The notes under the pieces were generated by a model. The model saw only the letters and a list, made by a program, of their open reading frames with translations, searched no databases and was not told the DNA's origin. DNA of 64,000 nucleotides from Prochlorococcus sp. AG-442-B03 (GTDB lineage: Bacteria > Cyanobacteriota > Cyanobacteriia > PCC-6307 > Cyanobiaceae): assembly GCA_003212395.1 (NCBI GenBank), contig QCPU01000003.1, positions 1 to 64,000 on the forward strand. Reading direction: 5' to 3'. Both the position numbers and the translations under genes were made by a program. Shown here piece by piece: positions 51,377 to 62,250 of the stretch. Positions within the stretch are counted from its first letter, which is position 1. The number at the start of each line of letters is the position of its first letter.

Positions 51377-52774
51377 CTATGTTTCTAAGACTCTTATATT
51401 AAAATTTACCAGATCTTTGTTGCATAAACTTTGATTATTTATCCAATTAAACCTATCTATATCAATTTTTTCGCCAGGAATTAGTAGAGGTATCCCAGGA
51501 GGATAAGGGCAAATAATATCTCCAGATATTTTATTTAATGATTGTGAGAAAGAAATACTCCGAGTCTTACTTCTCCAAGCAATTCCAATTTCGATTTCGG
51601 GAGCTTGAACTAATTTAAAGGGCGATTTGAACACTTCTAAACTTTTTGATTTTTTGGAATTTAATAGTAATTTCTTCCATAACTTTTCAAATAAATTAAG
51701 AAAATTTTTTTGATTTCCAAATCCTAAGCAAAAAGTGAGAGTCATCATTTCTGGCAATTCGGCAATAAGGCCATTTCTATAAAAAAATTTATCAGCAGTA
51801 AAGCCATCAATCCCAGCCTTAGAGGTATTTACTACAATTTTTAAGGGGTCTTGAGTTTCTATAAGAGGAATATTTTTTTGAATTAATTTTTTATAAATAC
51901 TTTTTGCCTCTAAAATTCTTTTTTGATATTTTGATAAACTTTTTTTGTTAAGCCAGTCCCTAATAGACTCTTCACAAGAAGAAAGTAATAAGGAACTTGG
52001 ACTGGTAGTTTGCAGCAAATTAATACTTTTGATTAAATTACCTTCATTTATTAGATTCCCTTTGTACCAAAGTACCGCCGTTTGAGTTAATCCATTGAGC
52101 GACTTATGCAATGAATTAACGACTAAATCAGCGTTTGATGATAAGGCCGGTTTTGGCAAATTAAGGTTTTCACAAAAAAGGAAATATGAACCATGAGCTT
52201 CATCAACTAAAACAGGTAAATTTTTTTGATGACAAAAATCTATTAAAGGCTCTAAATCTCCGGCATAACCATGATAAGAGGGATTTACAAGAATAATCCC
52301 TGCGATTTTATTCTCATCAAAATTTAATTTTTTAAATACATTTTCCAGCCAAATTTTTGTAATTGGTTTGTAATGGCCGGTTAAGGTTGAAAATTCTAGG
52401 TCAAAAAATATTGGATTTATATTCTGCATCGCACAGGTTTTAATAACACTTATATGAACATTTCTAGGCATCAGGATATTTTCGCCTGGATTAGCCATTG
52501 CAATTACTGCTGATTGTATTAATCCGGAAGCTCCATTAACTCCAAAAAAACATCCTTTAGCTCCAAATTTGTCGGAAAATTCTCTTTGAGATTTAGCAAT
52601 TAATCCGCTTTGGGATAGTGGGGAGCCTATTTCTGGTAGTTCAGGCAGGTCCCAATACCCGGGTGGATATTTTAATAACTTCACTAATTTCTTTGGTAAA
52701 GCTGCCCCTCTGTTATGAGCGGGAAAGAATAAAGACTTTAAAAACTTTTTAGTTAGAAAAGATGAAATGCTCAT
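51377..52774 (-). CDS. Orn/Lys/Arg decarboxylase family protein
   Basis: A 465-residue PLP enzyme, fold type I. LVDEAHGSYF (PLP Asp and His) and the Lys of NSLHKSLNGLTQ at residues about 211-222 match the lysine/ornithine/arginine decarboxylase group, shorter than the E. coli enzymes and of the type found in cyanobacteria and Gram-positives. The C-terminal part CPYPPGIPLLIPGE is the family block. It could make cadaverine or agmatine; the substrate is not determinable. Possible operon with cdsA. Confidence 0.85.
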   Translation of the reverse strand: MSISSFLTKKFLKSLFFPAHNRGAALPKKLVKLLKYPPGYWDLPELPEIGSPLSQSGLIAKSQREFSDKFGAKGCFFGVNGASGLIQSAVIAMANPGENILMPRNVHISVIKTCAMQNINPIFFDLEFSTLTGHYKPITKIWLENVFKKLNFDENKIAGIILVNPSYHGYAGDLEPLIDFCHQKNLPVLVDEAHGSYFLFCENLNLPKPALSSNADLVVNSLHKSLNGLTQTAVLWYKGNLINEGNLIKSINLLQTTSPSSLLLSSCEESIRDWLNKKSLSKYQKRILEAKSIYKKLIQKNIPLIETQDPLKIVVNTSKAGIDGFTADKFFYRNGLIAELPEMMTLTFCLGFGNQKNFLNLFEKLWKKLLLNSKKSKSLEVFKSPFKLVQAPEIEIGIAWRSKTRSISFSQSLNKISGDIICPYPPGIPLLIPGEKIDIDRFNWINNQSLCNKDLVNFNIRVLET

Positions 52775-52838
52775 AAAGTATTAATGACATATATAGAATG
52801 AAATATGTAGTATTCTTTTTTGATATTTTTTAATTTTA

Positions 52839-54494
52839 ATGAAAAGATCTTATTCGAAATATTCAGCAAAAGATGACTTACTTTGGTTGATTTTGAGACC
52901 ATGGATTTTTATCCCAAGAGTTTTATATATCCTTTTAACTTTTATTTTTCTTTTTTTAAGAATACTTTTTCAAGGTAACAGTAAAAATAAAAATGTACAA
53001 AAAAATCTCTCAAAATATCTTTTTGATGTAATAACGGATTTAGGACCTTGTTTTATCAAATTAGGCCAAGCACTCTCAACTAGACCAGATCTTGTTAGAC
53101 AAGATTGGCTTACAGAACTTACACAATTACAAGATAATCTCCCGGCATTTGATCACAAAATTGCTTTAAAAATAATTGAAGAGGAACTTGGATCCCCTGC
53201 TAAAGAATTATTTGAAGAGTTTCCAGATAGTCCTATTGCTTCAGCAAGCTTAGGTCAAGTTTATAAAGCAAAAATAAATAATTCTTATCTAGCTGTGAAA
53301 GTACAGCGGCCAAATTTATACTTTCTCATAAGAAGGGATATTGTAATATTAAGGGTTTTAGGAACTTTTTTATCCCCACTCTTACCATTAAATATAGGCG
53401 TTGGAATTGGAGAAATAATAGATGAATTCGGTAAGGCACTTTTTAATGAAATTGACTATCAAAAAGAGGCCGAAAATGCTTTGAGGTTTGCAAATTTATT
53501 CAAAGAAAACCCAAATATTTTTATTCCTAAATTAGAAAAACAGTTTTCATCCAAAAGGGTAATTACAACTTCTTGGATTGATGGAGTTAAGTTAAGAGAT
53601 CGAGCTTTACTAGAGGAAAATAACTTAATTCCTGCTTCGTTTATAAAAACGTGTGTCATAAGTGGGCTGCAGCAATTATTTGAATTTGGATATTTTCATG
53701 CAGACCCACATCCAGGAAATATGTTTGCTCTTAAAGGAGGAAATGCAGATTTTGGGAATTTAGCTTATGTTGATTTCGGAATGATGGATACTATTACAAA
53801 TTCAGATAGACTTACTCTTATTAAGGCAATTGTTCACATAATAAACGAAGAATATTATCTTCTCGCAGAAGATTTCCAGAAATTAGGTTTTTTAACCAAA
53901 GAACAAGATCTTCAAAAACTTGTTGAACCATTAAAAGAAGTTTTAGGAGGATCTTTTGGCGCTGAGGTTGGTAATTTTAATCTTAAAAATGTAACTGACA
54001 AATTCTCAAAACTAATGTATTCCTATCCTTTCAGAGTTCCCAGTAGGTTTGCATTAATAATAAGAGCAGTCGTTAGTCAAGAAGGTTTAGCACTAAGACT
54101 TGATCCTGAATTTAAGATTTTAAAAATCGCTTATCCATATATTGCTAAAAAACTACTAACCGATAATTCTGAAGAGATTTTAGACATACTTTTAGAAGTT
54201 GTTTTTGATAAAAAAGGTAAAATCCAAATAGAAAAGGTTGAAAGTTTATTAAACATTTTATTTAGAGATTCAGAGAATATTAATTCAGATCTCATACCAG
54301 TTGCTAACGCTGGATTGAAGTTATTTGTCAGTAAAAAAGGATCCGAAGTTAGGAAGAATCTTCTTTTAAGCCTTATTAAAGATGAAAAATTAGAATTTAC
54401 TGATGCGAAAAAACTTTTATCTTTAATTAGAAATACTTTTAGCCCTCTAAATTTTGCAAAAAGTGCAGTACAAAATATCATTTCTACAGTTTAG
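52839..54494 (+). CDS. ABC1/UbiB-family atypical kinase
   Basis: A 551-residue protein of the ADCK/UbiB group. Family motif (KxGQ: KLGQALSTRPDL), Ala-rich loop ASASLGQVYKA, VAIK-like LAVKVQRP, catalytic HADPHPGNM and metal-binding DFGMMD. A membrane helix near residues 28-48 (FIPRVLYILLTFIFLFL). Members support quinone synthesis or lipid handling and are conserved in plastids. Divergent from the decarboxylase. Confidence 0.92.
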   Translation: MKRSYSKYSAKDDLLWLILRPWIFIPRVLYILLTFIFLFLRILFQGNSKNKNVQKNLSKYLFDVITDLGPCFIKLGQALSTRPDLVRQDWLTELTQLQDNLPAFDHKIALKIIEEELGSPAKELFEEFPDSPIASASLGQVYKAKINNSYLAVKVQRPNLYFLIRRDIVILRVLGTFLSPLLPLNIGVGIGEIIDEFGKALFNEIDYQKEAENALRFANLFKENPNIFIPKLEKQFSSKRVITTSWIDGVKLRDRALLEENNLIPASFIKTCVISGLQQLFEFGYFHADPHPGNMFALKGGNADFGNLAYVDFGMMDTITNSDRLTLIKAIVHIINEEYYLLAEDFQKLGFLTKEQDLQKLVEPLKEVLGGSFGAEVGNFNLKNVTDKFSKLMYSYPFRVPSRFALIIRAVVSQEGLALRLDPEFKILKIAYPYIAKKLLTDNSEEILDILLEVVFDKKGKIQIEKVESLLNILFRDSENINSDLIPVANAGLKLFVSKKGSEVRKNLLLSLIKDEKLEFTDAKKLLSLIRNTFSPLNFAKSAVQNIISTV

Positions 54495-54603
54495 TTTTTA
54501 TATTTATATCCAATTAACTTACTTATGATTTTAATTCGATTAGAATTGGGTGTATTGTTTTAAAAATGAGAAGTAAAAAGGATTATTTATTTTTGGAAAT
54601 TAA

Positions 54604-55098
54604 ATGAATATTTTGAAAAATCTCTTTTTACTTAACAAAAAATCTGAAAAAAATAAAGACTTAAGTTCTGGATTGGTTGACCAATATATTGAAATTGCAA
54701 AGTTAGTAAAAGAAGCAAGAATACAACAAAACCTTACAATTAAAGAACTTTCAAATATTTCAAAAATTCCTGAACGAATAATAAACTCTATTGAAAATAA
54801 TAATAAAAATATTAGGCCAGAATATCCTTTTATAAGATCTATATTAATTAAATTAGAGGAATGTTTAGTATTAAAAGAAAATACATTATTAAAGTTAGTA
54901 GTTAAAGAAAGAAAAATTTTAAAGAAAGAGGAAAAGGATTTTTTATTCAGGAAATTCGATCTTATCAATACTTGGCAAGGAAGTCTTTTATATTTTTTTA
55001 TATTAGTCCTAACTATATTTATATTAAAAAGATACTTTATTTTAAATGTCAATGTTATTGAGATTAAAAATATTGAGAATCAAATCATTGATAAATAA
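54604..55098 (+). CDS. RodZ-like HTH membrane protein
   Basis: A 164-residue protein. N-terminal Xre-type helix-turn-helix (LVKEARIQQNLTIKELSNISKIPERIINSIENN, residues about 37-69), a basic stretch, and one membrane helix near the C-terminus (LLYFFILVLTIFILKRYF). This layout matches RodZ-like proteins that link MreB or regulators to the membrane, but the short periplasmic tail is unlike full RodZ. Following the UbiB-like gene by 109 bases. Confidence 0.65.
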   Translation: MNILKNLFLLNKKSEKNKDLSSGLVDQYIEIAKLVKEARIQQNLTIKELSNISKIPERIINSIENNNKNIRPEYPFIRSILIKLEECLVLKENTLLKLVVKERKILKKEEKDFLFRKFDLINTWQGSLLYFFILVLTIFILKRYFILNVNVIEIKNIENQIIDK

Positions 55099-55110
55099 TT
55101 TAAAGAAATT

Positions 55111-56631
55111 CTAATTTCGAGTTCTCCCAAAATTATTTCCTAGCTCACTAAAGATTTTTATATTATCTTCTATTTCTTCTAAAGATCGATTTAACTTCCA
55201 TTTCCAGTTATTTTTTGTGGTGCCAGGTTTGTTTAATCTACTTGAATCGTCTAGAGATAATAGATCTTGTATTGGAGCAATAAATAGATTGGCATTCGTT
55301 TTCATGCCAATTTCTATCAAATCCCAAGAAGGATTTTCTGAAAATTTATACTCATCTTTTATTCTTTTTTTGGATTCATAATCTAAATATTCCCACCATG
55401 AAACAGAAGTAGAGTTATCATGAGTACCTGTATAAACAACCCAATTTTCTCCTTTAATATTCTTAGGTAAATAAGGATTATCTTCATTACCATCAAAAGC
55501 AAATTGTAATATTTTCATGCCAGGCAGTTCAAAATTTTTCCTTAATTTCTCTACATCTGGTGTTATTACTCCCAGATCCTCCGCAATAATTGGTAGATAG
55601 TTAGCACCTAGATCCTTTTTTACTTTATTTAATAGTGTTCTACCTGGTGAATTTATCCATTTTCCAATAATTGCCGTTTTAGAACTGCCATTAACTCTCC
55701 AGTAACCCGCTAAACCCCTGAAATGATCAAATCTCAATATGTCCACAAGTTTAAATTGCCTTTGAAATCTTTTTCTCCACCAATTGAAATTAGTCCTCTT
55801 ATGTTTTGACCAAAAGTAAGTTGGAGTACCCCATAATTGTCCTGTTGATGAAAAATAATCAGGCGGAACGCCACTTTGAAAGATTAAATCTCCATTTTTA
55901 AAAATTGAAAATAATGATTTATTACTCCATACGTCGGCGCTGTCTCTAGAGACGTAAAAAGGTAAATCTCCTATTAGCTTAATATTTCTTGATTTTGCAA
56001 AGTTTTTAATAGCTCTCCATTGCTCATCAAGATGCCACTGTATTAATTTTTTAATAAGTATATCTTTACTTTTTTTCTTAATCCACGATTCTAAGAACTT
56101 GTTATTTTTTATTTTAAATTCTTGAGGCCATTCCCACCAAGGCAACATATTGAATTCCTCTCTGATAACAACAAATGTTGCATAATCTTCAACCCAAGAA
56201 TTCCTACTGATCCATTTATTGAAATTAATTTTTCTTTCTTCAGATTGTGAACCCCAACCTTGTAAAAGGAGGGGACCCAATTTTTTTGTTAAATCATTCG
56301 CAATATCAAAATCAAAATGATCTTTTTTCTGATTTGTTAAACCAAGATTTTCTTTATTTGAAATGAAGATGAAACCTTTCTCGATTAAATCATCTATATC
56401 CAAAAACCATGGGTTTAGTGCAAAACTAGATGGGGAACTATATGGAGAACCTGTTGAGTCAGTAGGTGTAAGAGGTAAAAATTGCCAGTATTCAATTCCA
56501 TGCTTATGAAGTTTTTTTATCCACTCTTTAGCTCCTCTACCAAAAGTTCCACATACTCCTCCTCCCGGAATACATGATGGATGCATAAGTACGCCTAATG
56601 ATTTTTTTGCAAGAATTGATTCTTGAGGCAT
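55111..56631 (-). CDS. malQ: 4-alpha-glucanotransferase (amylomaltase)
   Basis: A 506-residue GH77 enzyme. HPSCIPGGGVCGTFGRGA, WQFLPLTPTDSTGSPYSSPS, LIGDLPFYVSRDSADVW, DILRFDHFRGLAGYW (nucleophile Asp), IIAEDLGVITPDV (acid Glu) and TGTHDNST are all present. It rearranges maltodextrins during glycogen breakdown at night. Length is normal. It converges with the HTH gene (12 bases). Confidence 0.95.
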   Translation of the reverse strand: MPQESILAKKSLGVLMHPSCIPGGGVCGTFGRGAKEWIKKLHKHGIEYWQFLPLTPTDSTGSPYSSPSSFALNPWFLDIDDLIEKGFIFISNKENLGLTNQKKDHFDFDIANDLTKKLGPLLLQGWGSQSEERKINFNKWISRNSWVEDYATFVVIREEFNMLPWWEWPQEFKIKNNKFLESWIKKKSKDILIKKLIQWHLDEQWRAIKNFAKSRNIKLIGDLPFYVSRDSADVWSNKSLFSIFKNGDLIFQSGVPPDYFSSTGQLWGTPTYFWSKHKRTNFNWWRKRFQRQFKLVDILRFDHFRGLAGYWRVNGSSKTAIIGKWINSPGRTLLNKVKKDLGANYLPIIAEDLGVITPDVEKLRKNFELPGMKILQFAFDGNEDNPYLPKNIKGENWVVYTGTHDNSTSVSWWEYLDYESKKRIKDEYKFSENPSWDLIEIGMKTNANLFIAPIQDLLSLDDSSRLNKPGTTKNNWKWKLNRSLEEIEDNIKIFSELGNNFGRTRN

Positions 56632-56878
56632 CTTTTTATTATATTTTGATTATTTACAATTAAAGTGTTTTTAATTCTCTAAATTTAAACATATACAATT
56701 TTTTTTTAATTGACAAATATTATCCCCTTTTTTTTGAGACTAAATAAATATAAATTCTGATTATTAATGAACAATTTTTTGCTTAATTAATTTGAATTTT
56801 GAAAACATCTAGTCATTATCTTTTGCGAAATTCACATAAACGACTACGATAAGAATATAGTTTTATGGTGCAAATTTC

Positions 56879-57874
56879 GTGACAAGTTTTATCACGGCAA
56901 TGCAGAGTAAAGAATCAAACTTTAATCTAACTAATAGTAGATTAAGGCTAGTAAGTGGGACTACAAATCCTAAATTGGCTGAAGAAATTGCATCATACTT
57001 AGGGATTAAAAATGTACCTTTAATATCTAAAAGATTTGCAGATGGAGAACTTTATGTCCAGATTCAGCAATCTATTCGAGGTTGTGATGTATTTTTGATA
57101 CAACCTACATGCGCTCCTGTAAACGATAGTTTAATGGAGCTTATGATTATGGTTGACGCATGTAAGAGAGCGTCTGCAAGACAAATAACGGCTGTAATCC
57201 CCTATTTTGGATATGCAAGAGCAGATAGAAAGACCTCAGGAAGAGAGTCTATAACTGCAAAACTAACTGCTAATTTACTTGAAAAGTCAGGAGTTGATAG
57301 AGTTCTCGCTATGGACTTACACTCGGCTCAAATACAAGGCTATTTTGATATACCATGTGATCATATTTACGGTTCACCAGTATTAATTGATTATCTAGAA
57401 TCTTTAAATTTAGAAAAAATAGTTGTAGTCTCTCCTGATGTAGGGGGAGTGGCGAGAGCAAGAGCATTTGCAAAATTAATGAATGATGCGCCGTTGGCTA
57501 TCATAGATAAAAGGAGATCTGCGCATAATATCGCTGAAAGTCTAACTGTTATTGGTGAAGTTAAAGGTAAAACGGCTATTCTTATAGATGATATGATAGA
57601 CACTGGAGGCACAATTTGTTCTGGAGCAAATTTACTAAAAAAAGAAGGAGCTAATAGAATATTTGCATGTGCCTCACATGCTGTTTTTTCTCCTCCTTCT
57701 TGTGAAAGATTAAGTACTAAGAATCTTTTCGAACAAGTTATTGTGACTAACAGCATACCAGTTGTTCATAAAGATAATTTTCCACAGTTAAAAGTTCTTT
57801 CTGTCGCAAATATGTTGGGAGAAGCTATTTGGAGAATCCACGAGGAAAGTTCCGTTAGTTCGATGTTTAGATGA
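56879..57874 (+). CDS. prs: Ribose-phosphate pyrophosphokinase
   Basis: A 331-residue protein. GTG start at 56879 (MTSFITAMQSKES), chosen because related picocyanobacterial Prs proteins begin similarly; an ATG at 56900 is possible. Motifs: FADGELYVQIQQSIRGCDVFL, DLHSAQIQGYF, VVSPDVGGVARA and the PRPP loop DDMIDTGGTI. It makes PRPP for nucleotides, His and Trp. A long AT-rich leader (56632-56878) precedes it. Confidence 0.96.
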   Translation: MTSFITAMQSKESNFNLTNSRLRLVSGTTNPKLAEEIASYLGIKNVPLISKRFADGELYVQIQQSIRGCDVFLIQPTCAPVNDSLMELMIMVDACKRASARQITAVIPYFGYARADRKTSGRESITAKLTANLLEKSGVDRVLAMDLHSAQIQGYFDIPCDHIYGSPVLIDYLESLNLEKIVVVSPDVGGVARARAFAKLMNDAPLAIIDKRRSAHNIAESLTVIGEVKGKTAILIDDMIDTGGTICSGANLLKKEGANRIFACASHAVFSPPSCERLSTKNLFEQVIVTNSIPVVHKDNFPQLKVLSVANMLGEAIWRIHEESSVSSMFR

Positions 57875-57883
57875 TAGAAATTA

Positions 57884-58324
57884 TTATTTTTGCGATCCTT
57901 GTAATTTTTTAAGTCTATCAGTTTCAATCTTAAATTCTTTTTTAACCTTTTCAGGAACGTTATCCGGACAGATCCTAAGAGCTGATTCAACTAATTGAAG
58001 AGATGCAATAAATTGTAATTGTTTCATTTCAACTTTTTGTTCTTTCTTTCTTTCTATTATTCTCCCTCCATGTTTTTGTGAAACTACTGATGCGAATGTT
58101 GTTGAGGCAACGTTTAATGTTTTTGGGAAATCTAAATCAAATCCTTTTCTTGTTGCATTACATAAGAATGAAACCCCCATCCCATGATATAGATCTAAAT
58201 CATTTTTGTTGGCAGGCAAATTTTTAACATTTGCACTTACATAATTAAATTCATTATTTATTTCTAATAAAAAATATGAAAAAATTAGAGGAATTGCAAA
58301 AATTCTAGATATTTTTAAACCCAT
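57884..58324 (-). CDS. Secreted hypothetical protein, cyanobacterial
   Basis: A 146-residue protein with a signal-like N-terminus (MGLKISRIFAIPLIFSYFLL). The mature part includes DLYHGMGVSFLCNATRKGFDLDFPKTLNVASTTFASVV and a C-terminal charged helix. Similar proteins are sometimes labelled cAMP phosphodiesterase in Prochlorococcus annotations, but no catalytic motif is visible here and I do not accept that name. Converges with prs by 9 bases. Confidence 0.6.
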   Translation of the reverse strand: MGLKISRIFAIPLIFSYFLLEINNEFNYVSANVKNLPANKNDLDLYHGMGVSFLCNATRKGFDLDFPKTLNVASTTFASVVSQKHGGRIIERKKEQKVEMKQLQFIASLQLVESALRICPDNVPEKVKKEFKIETDRLKKLQGSQK

Positions 58325-58401
58325 ATTTGATTTATTTTTTAATTAATAACATTAAAGATAACATTTTTTATTTTTTAAATTAAATCTGCAAACAGAATTT
58401 A

Positions 58402-58938
58402 TTATTTAATTTTAATTTCGTGATGATTTTCTACTATTTTAAGCTTATCTTTGTTCCATGAATATATAACCCTAAATCTATAATTATCATTATCGACAAG
58501 TCTTGTATGTTCAAGGATGTACCAATCTTTGTAAGAAGATTCAAAAATCATTTCGTGTTCGTCGACTTGCCTGATATTTGAAATTCCTTCATCATTACTT
58601 AAATAAAAATTTTTCCTTAAAAGTTGATGACCTTTTAGGAATGCACTCATTTCTCCTCGTTCTTTATATTGAGGATTTTCGTCAAAGAAATTATATTTTT
58701 TTTCTGGGTACCAAGTGAATTTATAATGTGACTCCCATTCGGATTTACTCTCAAGAGCTTGTATGTTTATATTCATAATTAAATTATAAGTTTTTTGTGC
58801 TTCATCAAGAAAATATGTTCTATTAGATTTCCACAAACCAATATTCCTCGAAAACCACCTTTTTAAATTACTATTTAAATTGATTTCTGGAGGATTTTCA
58901 CCAAAATGCAAAATTTTTTTTGGATTAATAGCAACCAT
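58402..58938 (-). CDS. Hypothetical protein, possibly CpcS/CpeS-like
   Basis: A 178-residue soluble protein rich in aromatic residues. A block near residues 25-45 (LKRWFSRNIGLWKSNRTYFL) and the strand pattern to the end (WYILEHTRLVDNDNYRFRVIYSW) suggest a beta-barrel of the lipocalin type as in CpcS/CpeS bilin lyases. The identity is weak; a general fatty-acid-binding-like role is equally possible. Divergent from sasA, with the gap 58939-59044 between. Confidence 0.4.
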   Translation of the reverse strand: MVAINPKKILHFGENPPEINLNSNLKRWFSRNIGLWKSNRTYFLDEAQKTYNLIMNINIQALESKSEWESHYKFTWYPEKKYNFFDENPQYKERGEMSAFLKGHQLLRKNFYLSNDEGISNIRQVDEHEMIFESSYKDWYILEHTRLVDNDNYRFRVIYSWNKDKLKIVENHHEIKIK

Positions 58939-59044
58939 ATATATAAAACTACTATTTATTTCATAACCTATCTGTAAAATAAAAATAAATATCTTAAGGT
59001 GTTTATAAGGATTAACAGCTTTTCAACACTTCAGAGGAAAAAAT

Positions 59045-60163
59045 TTGAATGAAAAAAAGGAGTTAAAATTAATACTAGTTGCAGCTAGAAATCAACTTTC
59101 TAGTAATGATATTAAGTCCCTAATAGCTTATTTAGAATCAGATGATTGTGATTTTGAGATATCTCTTCAGATATCTGAGCCTACAGAGCAGCCGGAATTA
59201 CTTGAATTACATAGATTAGTCGCTATTCCTGCGCTTATTAAAGTTTCGCCAGCTCCAAAGCAAATATTTGCTGGAAGTAATATTTTCTCTCAGTTGCAAA
59301 AATGGTTGCCAAGGTGGACACAGGAAGGCTTAACAAAAAATCTTGGAATTAATTTGCAACCATCCAAAATTGATTCAATAAGAACTCAAAAAGAATTTCT
59401 ATTGGAAGATGAACTTCTCGTTTTAAGACAAGAAAATGAGACATTAACAAAAAGGATAGAGTCTCAGGAAAGATTATTGAGAATGGTGGCGCATGAATTA
59501 AGAACACCTTTAACTGCTGCTACTTTGGCTGTTCAAAGTCAAAAACTCGGACAAATAGATATTTCAAAATTGCAAGAGGTAATAAAAAGACGTCTAGAAG
59601 AGATTGAACTTTTATCTCAGGATCTTTTAGAGGTTGGAACAACTAAATGGGAAGCGTTATTTAATCCTCAGAAAATTGATTTAGGTAATATTAGTGCTGA
59701 AGTAATACTCGAATTAGAAAAATTCTGGAGATTAAGGAATATTGAAATTGATACTGATATTCCATCTGATCTGCCAAGTGTATTTGCAGATCAAAGAAGA
59801 ATGAGACAAGTATTTTTAAATTTAATTGAAAATGCTATTAAATTTTCCAAAGACTCTGGTTCTATAAAAATCACTATGATTCATAAGACAAATCAATGGG
59901 TAGAAATAACAATTTGTGACAAAGGTGCAGGTATTCCTTTGAGCGAACAAAAAAGAATTTTTCTTGATAGAGTAAGACTTCCACAGACTTCTGAAGGAAC
60001 TTCAGGATTTGGCATAGGGTTATCTGTATGCAGGAGAATAGTACAGGTCCACGGCGGGAGAATATGGGTCGTATCTGAAATTGGTGTAGGCTCCTGTTTC
60101 CATTTCACCGTTCCTGTGTGGCAAGGACAAAATAAAGAGCAACAATACTTGACGAAAGGCTAG
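59045..60163 (+). CDS. sasA: Circadian clock output histidine kinase SasA
   Basis: A 372-residue protein. N-terminal thioredoxin-like KaiB domain (residues about 6-95; [20 protein letters not shown]), coiled linker, HisKA with His150 in [12 protein letters not shown], and HATPase with [17 protein letters not shown] and [13 protein letters not shown]. SasA is activated by KaiC and passes phosphate to RpaA. In Prochlorococcus, which has KaiB and KaiC but no KaiA (known), it belongs to an hourglass-like timer. A TTTGAATG start context with GAGGAAAAAAT. Confidence 0.95.
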   Translation: MNEKKELKLILVAARNQLSSNDIKSLIAYLESDDCDFEISLQISEPTEQPELLELHRLVAIPALIKVSPAPKQIFAGSNIFSQLQKWLPRWTQEGLTKNLGINLQPSKIDSIRTQKEFLLEDELLVLRQENETLTKRIESQERLLRMVAHELRTPLTAATLAVQSQKLGQIDISKLQEVIKRRLEEIELLSQDLLEVGTTKWEALFNPQKIDLGNISAEVILELEKFWRLRNIEIDTDIPSDLPSVFADQRRMRQVFLNLIENAIKFSKDSGSIKITMIHKTNQWVEITICDKGAGIPLSEQKRIFLDRVRLPQTSEGTSGFGIGLSVCRRIVQVHGGRIWVVSEIGVGSCFHFTVPVWQGQNKEQQYLTKG

Positions 60164-60205
60164 CCTTACTCTTAGTTTTTAAATAAGCTGTTATGCTAAT
60201 TTCCT

Positions 60206-60278
60206 GGCCCCATCGTCTAGAGGCCTAGGACACCTCCCTTTCACGGAGGCGACAGGGGTTCGAATCCCCTTGGGGCTA
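60206..60278 (+). tRNA. tRNA-Glu (anticodon TTC)
   Basis: Seventy-three bases. Acceptor GGCCCCA pairs with TGGGGCT (G1-U72 wobble), anticodon loop CTTTCAC on a CCTC/GGAG stem, T loop GGTTCGAATCC. Cyanobacterial tRNA-Glu also feeds chlorophyll synthesis through glutamyl-tRNA reductase. No fragment copies seen. Confidence 0.96.
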
Positions 60279-60295
60279 TTAATTAAAATTTCAAA

Positions 60296-60832
60296 TTATT
60301 TTATTGAAGATTTTGCTTGCTTATCAACGGCAATTAAATTTTCTGACAGATCTTTTTTTAGTCTCTTCTCTATCATCCCTATGGGCATCCACTGACAACC
60401 TTGAACAGTGAGATCGTAAATTAATGAATTTTTTGAAGTATTTTTAATATTTTGAATTTTCCAACTACCTTCAAACTTTCTGAAATCTCCTTTAATTAAA
60501 TTGAATTTTAAAAGACCAAGCGCTTTGTCTTCTAATAAATCGATAGTTACTTCTGCTGAAAATTTCATACCAAGAAAATCCTGAGCACCAACTTGTTTAA
60601 GATGCACATTATTGTTCTTTTGATATATTTTTTTGCTCGATAGAAGATTTGGTATGTAGAGATTTAGTCGATCATAATCTGTTAAAACACTCCACAAAGA
60701 ATCGAAACTTGCAGATGTTGTAAGTTGAGCTGCAAGTCTTCTGGTTCCTCCAGAAAACTTTTCCATCGTCTGCTCAATTGTCCTGTAATCATTGTTTTTA
60801 AAATGATTCATTGATTCTTGAGGATTGTTCAT
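60296..60832 (-). CDS. SRPBCC (START-like) domain protein
   Basis: A 178-residue protein. RLAAQLTTSASFDSLWSVLTDYDRLNLYIPNL (residues about 32-63) and LIYDLTVQGCQWMPIGMIEKRLKKDLSENL have the helix-grip shape of polyketide cyclase/START-like proteins common in cyanobacteria. Such proteins bind lipids or pigments in a deep pocket; the ligand is not known. Converges with tRNA-Glu; divergent from petH. Confidence 0.75.
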   Translation of the reverse strand: MNNPQESMNHFKNNDYRTIEQTMEKFSGGTRRLAAQLTTSASFDSLWSVLTDYDRLNLYIPNLLSSKKIYQKNNNVHLKQVGAQDFLGMKFSAEVTIDLLEDKALGLLKFNLIKGDFRKFEGSWKIQNIKNTSKNSLIYDLTVQGCQWMPIGMIEKRLKKDLSENLIAVDKQAKSSIK

Positions 60833-61009
60833 ACAATGAATTTTTTTATTTAATAAAAATTATTTCTGTGTAACTATACTGTTAAAACAACAAATACTGA
60901 AAAATAAAAATAATTTCAGCTAATTATTCCGATCTCAAAACGTAACCATTTTTGTAAAATCACTACAAATTAAACTACAAATTGATAATCTTTTATAAAA
61001 GAAATCTAA

Positions 61010-62140
<1,131 letters not shown>

Positions 62141-62250
62141 ATCTTTGATATTTAGATTTAAATTTCACCAGCTAAATACTTTTTGGTTTAGACACAATAT
62201 GTAGCTAATATTCGAAAAAAAGAGGATTTTAAATAAAGAATACTAAAAAT

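Noticed and set aside
56632..56878. Riboswitch upstream of prs
   Set aside because: The leader is AT-rich with no recognisable conserved aptamer pattern or terminator.
57884..58324. cAMP phosphodiesterase assignment for the secreted protein
   Set aside because: No metal-binding or phosphodiesterase motif; such labels in related genomes seem to come from propagated names.
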